A DNA stretch of 64,000 nt from Patiria miniata (taxonomy: Eukaryota > Echinodermata > Asteroidea > Valvatida > Asterinidae), in the NCBI RefSeq assembly GCF_015706575.1, contig NW_024037064.1:5765427-5829426 (forward strand). The letters are read 5' to 3'. The position numbers were made by a program, and so were the translations under genes. Position 1 is the first letter of the stretch. Each line of letters begins with the position of its first letter. Below the pieces are notes generated by a model that ran no database searches, was not told where the DNA came from, and was given only the letters and a program-made list of their open reading frames with translations. Below are positions 57,271-64,000 of the stretch, in pieces.

Positions 57271-59567
57271 AAATCACCGGACTCCAGGGGCCGGGAACCT
57301 TTGAGGATTTGCAACAGGAAATTATCGACAACTACAAGCAAACTGCAACGACTATTCCTGCACACCCTACACTGCAGTCACGTCATGTGGGTATTGAGGA
57401 ATTCTTTATCCCTCTACATCTGCAAAAGAACATTCCAGGCAAAACAAAATCAGTGAGGTCGGTGAGATTACCAGAAGGAAAATTATTCTTGGATGAAGCA
57501 CTATATGACATTCTCAATTCCTTGGATGATTTGTTCAATCAGGAAAAAGTTAAGGAAATCAAGATTCTTCTTATTGGTGGGGCCGGGACAGGTAAATCAA
57601 CCCTGTTAGTGAAGGTTGCAAACTCCTCCATCACCCTAAGTTCAAAACCCTTACATGGTAGATTCGATCTTGTGCTTTGGATAAAGCTGAGGCAAATGCA
57701 GCAATCTAGTTGTGTCTTGGATGCCATATTTGACCAAATTCTAGCTCAAGACACCAAACTGACGAAACATGTAGTGAAAGGGTTTATTTCTGCTCATGAA
57801 TCACGCATTGCTTTGCTGTTGGACGGATTAGATGAAATTCCATCTCATGTTTTGCAATCTAAGGAGGGCATGTACAGGGTTCAGGATATCTTACACAATA
57901 GAGTCCTTACAAAAAGTTTTGTGCTGGTCACCACCCGACCACACATGGTGGAATCAGTACTCAGGTGTCACCCAAAATTTGCCCAGGTGGAGACAACTGG
58001 CTTCGATCCACAAGACAGAGATCAGTACATCAGATTAAACCTTCATGATGATGCTGACATGGGAGAGGCATTGGTTTCATATCTGAAAACCAATCAACAT
58101 CTCTGGGAAATGTCCAAAGTTCCAATCATTTCCCAGATGATGTGTCTTGTTTGGAAGAATCAAAAGTCATTGCCTGAGAGAACTACTGAGCTGTTTGCAA
58201 AGTTTACAGAGGTTCTTTTCATTCGCCGCAATGAAGAAATGGGTGATCAGCACATGATGTCCACCATGATGTCCATCATTGATGACTTGGGGCATGTTGC
58301 TTTGCAAGGGTTACTAGACTCTAACGGGGAAAGACTTATGTTCAATGAAACTGAATTTCAGAATTGTCAGTCTTCCTTAGCTGAGGGTTGTCATGTGGGT
58401 TTCGTTCAACGTGAAACGTTCACGTGTGGTCTGGATGTAAAAGTGCTGGTCACTTTCCCCCACAAGTCCATCCAAGAATACTTTGCAGCATGTCACCTGG
58501 TGAAATTGCTACAAGATGACGAAAACAATTTCCGTCATCAGTTGAAGCAGATTGGAGAAGGCAATGTTCTTGCGATGGAATCCCTGCTGAGATTTTGTTG
58601 CGGTAGATCAAGGCAGGCTGCTGGTCTCATTCTGGATCACATACAAGAGATGCAAGGTGATGTGGAGAAACTGCAGAGATTAGCTCGGTTGCTGCTATTC
58701 GAGTCTGGTTCAGAAGAGTTGGCAACCAAACTAGTCAGACCAACTTGGGTAGACTGCAAGAGTAACGAAGACCTGAAAACACTGAGCTACTACTTACAGC
58801 ATGTCACTCCGCCACTTAAATGTACAAATTTTGATATGCATGTAAAAGGGCAGAAGCTAACCCTTCTCAGGGAAATTCTTCTGAGTGACAGCATGAAGTC
58901 AGCTGAGGTGATATGGGTTCACTACTACTTGTCTGAGCAGGAGGAGGAGGAGCTTAGTCTCCTTGAGGAAACACTTGGTGAGGTGGATGAACAGCGCCGT
59001 GCTCTGTTAGTCATTGCGGTTTGCTTTGAAGCAAAGTCATGGTTTGACTTGGGGCGTGTATCACACAGCTTTTTCCGCATACAAGAACAAACAGGCGGGG
59101 TTGGTTTGTTTATGCACCAACGATCACCAGATGAGGTTGTTGATCTATTGAATGTGCTGGAAGGATGCAGGTTGGGTGCTCTCAAACTGTGGAACACTGA
59201 CCTGCATGCACGGGTGCGAGATGTAATTAGTCTCATGTCATCCCTTCTACACTTGGATCTCGTTGCATGCAGGTTGGTTGATGATGATGTGAAGGACCTG
59301 ATCCGCATCCTTCCTGCTGGGCATTGTTTACAAGTGCTTATCCTTGATGACAATGCATTCAGTTTGGAAGCAGTGAGGGCTCTCACCCATCATATCCGAG
59401 GTCTCCCTATGTTATTTGTGTTGTCACTTTGTAACATCGGCCTCGATGCTGAGCTCGTTAGACAAGTTGTCAGTCAACACCTCCCTCACTTGAAAGAAAC
59501 AGAAGAGGGGACTTTCAAAAATGAATTATCTGTCATTGTCGAATCATTCTTCTCCACTTTTTCCTAA
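57271..59567 (+). CDS. NACHT-LRR exon (gene B), full length
   Basis: The single terminal exon has acceptor tttcttttag in phase 1 and starts EITGLQGPGTFEDLQ. Counting from 57309, Walker A GGAGTGKST is at 90-98, Walker B ALLLDGLDE at 168-176, sensor VTTRP near 207-211, the conserved VPII at 271-274, and the winged-helix signature FPHKSIQEYFAA at 383-394. C-terminal LRRs of the ribonuclease-inhibitor type run from about 615 to 720 (LLHLDLVACRLVDDDV, LQVLILDDNAFSLEAV, LFVLSLCNIGLDAELV). The frame ends FFSTFS and TAA. All motifs for ATP-driven oligomerisation are present. It is about 85-90% alike to gene A by eye over the shared part. Confidence 0.9.
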
Positions 59568-59592
59568 TAATTCCACCGCTTACACCAGGTGC

Positions 59593-59598
59593 ATTAAA
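59593..59598 (+). terminator. Candidate poly(A) signal ATTAAA for gene B
   Basis: ATTAAA about 26 bases after the stop, a usual variant; inferred by position. A second ATTAAA lies in the tandem copy near 59835. Confidence 0.3.
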
Positions 59599-59687
59599 TC
59601 ATAGGACAAGATAATGAACTCCCCCCCCCCCCCCAAAAAAAAAAAAAATGAAAAAAAAAATCACAACCTTCAGAACCAAAAAACAGC

Positions 59688-59850
59688 GGCCTCGATACTG
59701 AGCTCATCAGACAAGTTGTCTGTCAAAACCTTCCTCACTTGAAGGAAACAGAATTAAGAGGGGGTTTTAGCAGAGGAATTATCTGTATTAATCTCCACTT
59801 CCGCCCGATAACTGCACCGCTTATACAAGGCGCATTAAATCATAGGTCAT
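59688..59850 (+). pseudogene. Tandem copy of the LRR end and 3' flank of gene B
   Basis: CGGCCTCGATACTGAGCTCA through GAAACAGAA and on to GCATTAAATCATAGG repeats 59439-59610 after the stop. It is too short to code on its own and arose by local duplication after the gene was in place. Confidence 0.75.
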
Positions 59851-60094
59851 TGATAATGATCTGCCGCCCCCCAAAAAAAGGAAAACGAAAAAAAGAGATA
59901 ACAACAAAACGTTGTTTTCAGAACCAAAATGGAGCTCGATAAAATGCGAAAATGAATGCAAAAGTCAACAAAAAAGTTTGAATTCAATTTTGTATTTGGA
60001 ATCTTACATGTTAATAGAAATGTACCAAGCAGAGTTATCCATTCTACTACCACCCCCCCCTTAAAAAATGTATTAATGTAAAAGTGATTCAAAA

Positions 60095-63000
60095 AGTCAC
60101 ATTGATTCCAATATTGAGTTTCTCAAAACTATCGAGTCATACATGTGTATATTTCCATTGATTCGTTCTGATAGTACCAAAGCAGTTGTTTCTAATTCAT
60201 TCTCACACTCCCCTTCACAACTGTTATACAAATTACATTGCGTCTCATCCACACATCATCAATATCTTGGGTGACCTCTGAGTACTATTATAAATCCACA
60301 ATCTAATCGTCAATTAAACAGGAGAATCCACCTCTCCTTTCCATTTCTTTTGAGAAAATATCTTGTATCGCATCATCTTAGGTAAAAATTGTGTGAGATG
60401 TCTTCAACTTTTGTGATAAAGGCCTCCTCCTACCCTGTTATCCGATCAATGTAGTAATATGGCATTCCAACAAACTAATGTGACCACACACACAATGGCT
60501 GCACGACACCCTTCCATAGACCAGTGCTGTGCAAAACTTAGTATACAGAATAATACCCCAAACCTCGGGTACTTTTGAATTGTTTTGGCGTTTGCCTTAT
60601 GTACAAATTCAGAAAATTCTCGCAACTTCACGCCTTTCAAACAGACGTTTTCTTTTGAGTGTTTGTGCTTCATTCTTTATCAAATCGTTTGTGTCAATAA
60701 ATGTAAATTCTGCATAAAATGGCAAAAATTATGATTCCAGTTTGCTAACTTTTGTATAGATCTTTAACCTTGACTGTTTATGTAATATACCTTTAAAGTG
60801 GTGCAGTTGTGTAAGGACAGTATAACGTGGATTTTGTTTACTATACAACTATAGGCCTATGTCCATATTGAGAAATACTAAACCAGTGTTCATACTGTAA
60901 AACAATGTAGAATGTTGCATTGCCAAATGACGCATTTTTGTCAGAGGACAGTCATGTTTGCTCATTCAGGACCAATCATTGCAATTGTTGGTCACGTGAA
61001 ATAGTTTTCTGTGTTTCTGATTATGTTGAAAAGGTACAAGTGGACAATTTGCTTGTTTTTATCAGTGCAAGCCTCTTCAAAGTATTGATTGACACTAGAT
61101 TTGTTTGTTCCAAGTACGATGAATGTTCTCGTACCAAAACTGATGTTTTTGTTTCTAACAGTTTTGATATTTTGCAGTTACCCAGGTGATAACAGTCGTT
61201 TTTAACATGCCCAAATGCAACCATTCAATTTGGTAAAAGTATAGTTTGCTGGAGAGAAAAAAATACTTTGAATCAACGTTTTGATTTATTCACATTCGAA
61301 ATGTACACGTAATGTTAATAATGTTTAACTGTTGTTGCTTGCTCGACACATTAAAGAAGATTTCAATTAAAATGAGATTTACACACTGTAACTGCACATA
61401 GCCGAACTGATTGCAATTTTAAATGACAGGGATTTTTTGTACTCATTCATTTACGCATTTAAAGGGATATATGGGATGGGATCATTTGCATTAATCCCAA
61501 AGTAACCTACTGAATTGTAATCAAAAAGCTCACTTGGATTAAAGATCGTACTGGTACTAAACACCCCGTGAAATTGTTCTGTCTGGCTTGCTGTCATTAA
61601 GAAGAAATCAAGAAATGTAGGTGATTTCCAATGATCAGTCAATTGACTGGTGTTCGTATATAAAGGAGTTCTATGGACAAAATCACTTTTATTGATGAAA
61701 AGTTTGTGCATGGATATTTCACTCTTTTCTTGAAAAGTGTAATATCCAAAGCCTCAACATTTTGAGTATTCTTCTGTGGAACAGTGATGATATTACTTGT
61801 ATTGGAAACAAACAAAACACATGAAATACAAATGTTCCTGTATGCCTTGAAGCCATGGTTTACAAACTACATGTGATTTTTATCTTGTGATCATTAATGT
61901 GCAACTCTGTAAGATAAGGTCATCACTCGGGCACGAACTCCAAGTCAAGATAATCTGCTGACTTCTGGAAAGTTTGGTTTCTGTTTCACGTTTACTAAAA
62001 TGGAGCGAAATAAAACCTTCACTCTTTATGTAGAACATTGTCATAGTTCCTGACGCTTCTCCAACCAGTGACTGTGCTCCCGTTACACAAACACTGGTTA
62101 TTGAAATGTCCTCACTTACTGTGCTTCTGTTTTTTCCCAAACGTTATTTCGTTATAATCAAATAGACATTGAGAGTTGACCTGGATCTTTTTCGTGCAAC
62201 TTAAGTTACATGTTGTAATAAAAATAAACCACAAAGGAGAACTGTCTCGGTGCATTATAATACATGTGTAACTTGAAAGTTGAACAAAGACATTGACTGG
62301 AGCTGGTTTGACCTGGTGACCTCTGGATTCCTGTTCTGATACGGTAATCTGGAATGGTAATCCTGCTACAATCAATTTCCTTGTTTAATTTTTAAATAAA
62401 CATGAAAAATCTGATATTTGCACCGTTTGGCGGAAGTAAGTTGATTTGGCTTTGATATGGTTAACTGTGAAAGAAATTTTTGTTGAAATTTGTGTGTTAT
62501 TTGTATTATTTGTTATTGGTGCAGAAACATTTCTGATCTCTTTCTTTTCCTTTGTTCCAGAATTTGGGGGAAAAGTTTAAGACGTCAGGGATTATTATTT
62601 GACATTGTGTACTTTGTATGATTATTATCGTGTAATAAATCATTCCATGCAATGACTTAAGTCAATCAAGGAGAAATCTTTGAGGTTAGATGATTGTTGT
62701 GTTACGCCTCCATTCCTCCCTCAGTGATGGACCAATCTCCCGCCTCTGAATTCTACAGCTGGGTCACCACTTGGGTTTTGTAATCAGGCATGCAGGCTTC
62801 ATAATGAGGATAGCAAAAGAAATTCCTTAAAAAAATATATCAATCCAATCACAAATTTACTTCATGCAATTAAAAATATGATTACACAGCTAAATCGCTG
62901 ATGGATCCAGAAGCATTTATTGTTTTTTATTGAAAGTGGTAACCGACAGGCCAGTTGTTGCCAATTCCTTATGTGGAGGGGCGGGGCTAGATTGCATTTT

Positions 63001-63115
63001 ATGGGAGGGGTGCAGTGTTTCCTTTCTTTTCTTTCTTTGTATTATAAAGTGGCAACGGGGATGAATAGACTACAATTTCGCATTAAAACAGTCGTCTTCA
63101 CTTGTTCCATGGTGG
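60095..63115. other. 3' flank of gene B, collinear with 17840-21845; no gene recognised
   Basis: Same non-coding text as block A without the 1.25-kb element. Small insertions occur at 61540-61910. Nothing further could be supported on either strand. Confidence 0.5.
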
Positions 63116-63542
63116 ATTGATCTTAAAGGCATTTCTGGTGGCCCCACTTCGGTCTGCAAGACAATAGCTTCTTTGATTAATTCAAGACAACTTCAAATAA
63201 GTTGAAGTTGTCTTGAATGAATCGTTGTTTCATTACATTGTTTTGTTGTGGACCTGTTGTGTTTTGCTGTTGTGGGCTTAGTGACACCACGGTGACTCAT
63301 TTGAAAACAAAAGGCTTTTTAAAATATTTTTCTAGCACCCAATGAACAAAAAATAGAACTTTACCTATTAACACCCCCCTCTTCAATTCATCCCCTTTCA
63401 TGAATTAATGATACTTGTGTAGACCCCACTACCAATAAACAACTGTACTTTAAGAACAAAACGCACTTTTTGTTTGACTTCCCTTCGATATTCCCTAAAA
63501 AATGTTTTTGTAAAATTAAATTAAGCTGTCTACATTTTTTTT

Positions 63543-64000
63543 NNNNNNNNNNNNNNNNNNNNNNNNNNNNNNNNNNNNNNNNNNNNNNNNNNNNNNNNNN
63601 NNNNNNNNNNNNNNNNNNNNNNNNNNNNNNNNNNNNNNNNNNNNNNNNNNNNNNNNNNNNNNNNNNNNNNNNNNNNNNNNNNNNNNNNNNNNNNNNNNNN
63701 NNNNNNNNNNNNNNNNNNNNNNNNNNNNNNNNNNNNNNNNNNNNNNNNNNNNNNNNNNNNNNNNNNNNNNNNNNNNNNNNNNNNNNNNNNNNNNNNNNNN
63801 NNNNNNNNNNNNNNNNNNNNNNNNNNNNNNNNNNNNNNNNNNNNNNNNNNNNNNNNNNNNNNNNNNNNNNNNNNNNNNNNNNNNNNNNNNNNNNNNNNNN
63901 NNNNNNNNNNNNNNNNNNNNNNNNNNNNNNNNNNNNNNNNNNNNNNNNNNNNNNNNNNNNNNNNNNNNNNNNNNNNNNNNNNNNNNNNNNNNNNNNNNNN
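63543..64000. other. Assembly gap (N)
   Basis: All bases are N to the end of the window. Confidence 1.

Larger units (their letters stand above)
34344..59567 (+). other. Gene model B: myristoylation-type start, TPR, RHIM-like, NACHT-LRR
   Basis: Proposed exons: 34372-34537 (non-coding), 40016-40091 (ATG at 40058), 40830-40865, 42491-42526, 46104-46151, 48869-49059, 50480-50672, 51321-51440, 53000-53281, 55881-56006 and 57271-59567. All coding junctions are phase 1 except the phase-0 one between the two TPR exons, so the frame holds from ATG to stop. The order of modules is MGNRRS start, short acidic repeats, TTC12-like TPRs, Gln/Pro linker, RHIM-like motif, NACHT and LRRs. The exons from 48869 onward are firm; the upstream small ones are supported by splice signals and frame agreement only. 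Confidence 0.5.
48436..63115 (+). repeat. Segmental duplication block B (paralogous to 7525-21845)
   Basis: It is collinear with block A from the TPR module to the 3' flank of the NLR. The duplicates lie 40.9 kb apart in direct orientation, and ORFs remain open in both. Confidence 0.85.

Noticed and set aside
1-63542. Retroviral or other virus-derived elements
   Set aside because: No reverse transcriptase, integrase, capsid or LTR pair was recognised on either strand.

Overview
The window looks like invertebrate deuterostome nuclear DNA, most likely amphioxus (Branchiostoma). The reasons are intron-rich genes with phase-1 symmetric exons, an NLR (NACHT-LRR) gene cluster with death-domain and TRADD-N-like exons, a very high density of short inverted-repeat elements, and a PIH1D2-like exon. 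The species call is an inference; a hemichordate or other marine invertebrate is possible. No retroviral or other viral fossil was seen. Bases 63543-64000 are an assembly gap.

Layout. 553-16509 (+) can be read as gene A: TRADD-N-like exon, linker, two death-domain exons, a two-exon TTC12-like TPR module, a Gln/Pro-rich exon, a third death domain, and one large NACHT-LRR exon. 34344-59567 (+) is gene B: a TATA promoter and non-coding first exon, a start exon reading MGNRRS, three tiny linker exons, the same TPR module plus a third TTC12-like exon, the Gln/Pro exon, a small exon with a RHIM-like amyloid-type motif, and NACHT-LRR. Blocks 7525-21845 and 48436-63115 are a segmental duplication, so the two NLRs are paralogues that differ in the module placed just before NACHT (death domain in A, RHIM-like motif in B). 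A third copy of the pre-NACHT intron at 4468-5457 has lost its NACHT exon, so the cluster once held at least three copies. Gene A has lost its last LRR to a ~670-base insertion.

The middle (22-33 kb) is transposon-rich. It has nested fold-back elements with 9-base target duplications (Mutator-like), an element carrying a tRNA-like promoter, a PIH1D2-like N-terminal exon, a nine-unit 90/93-base minisatellite, and a ~4.8-kb hAT element with an apparently complete two-exon transposase on the minus strand.

How it may work. NACHT-LRR proteins are intracellular sensors that oligomerise. TRADD-N, death domain and RHIM are all adaptor modules of the TNF-receptor/RIPK pathway, so the cluster looks like a set of sensors that plug NACHT oligomerisation into death-domain or RHIM-type signalling. 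A TPR module from a dynein-assembly factor (TTC12) serves as an unusual central platform. All gene models come from reading frames and splice signals only; no transcript data were available.
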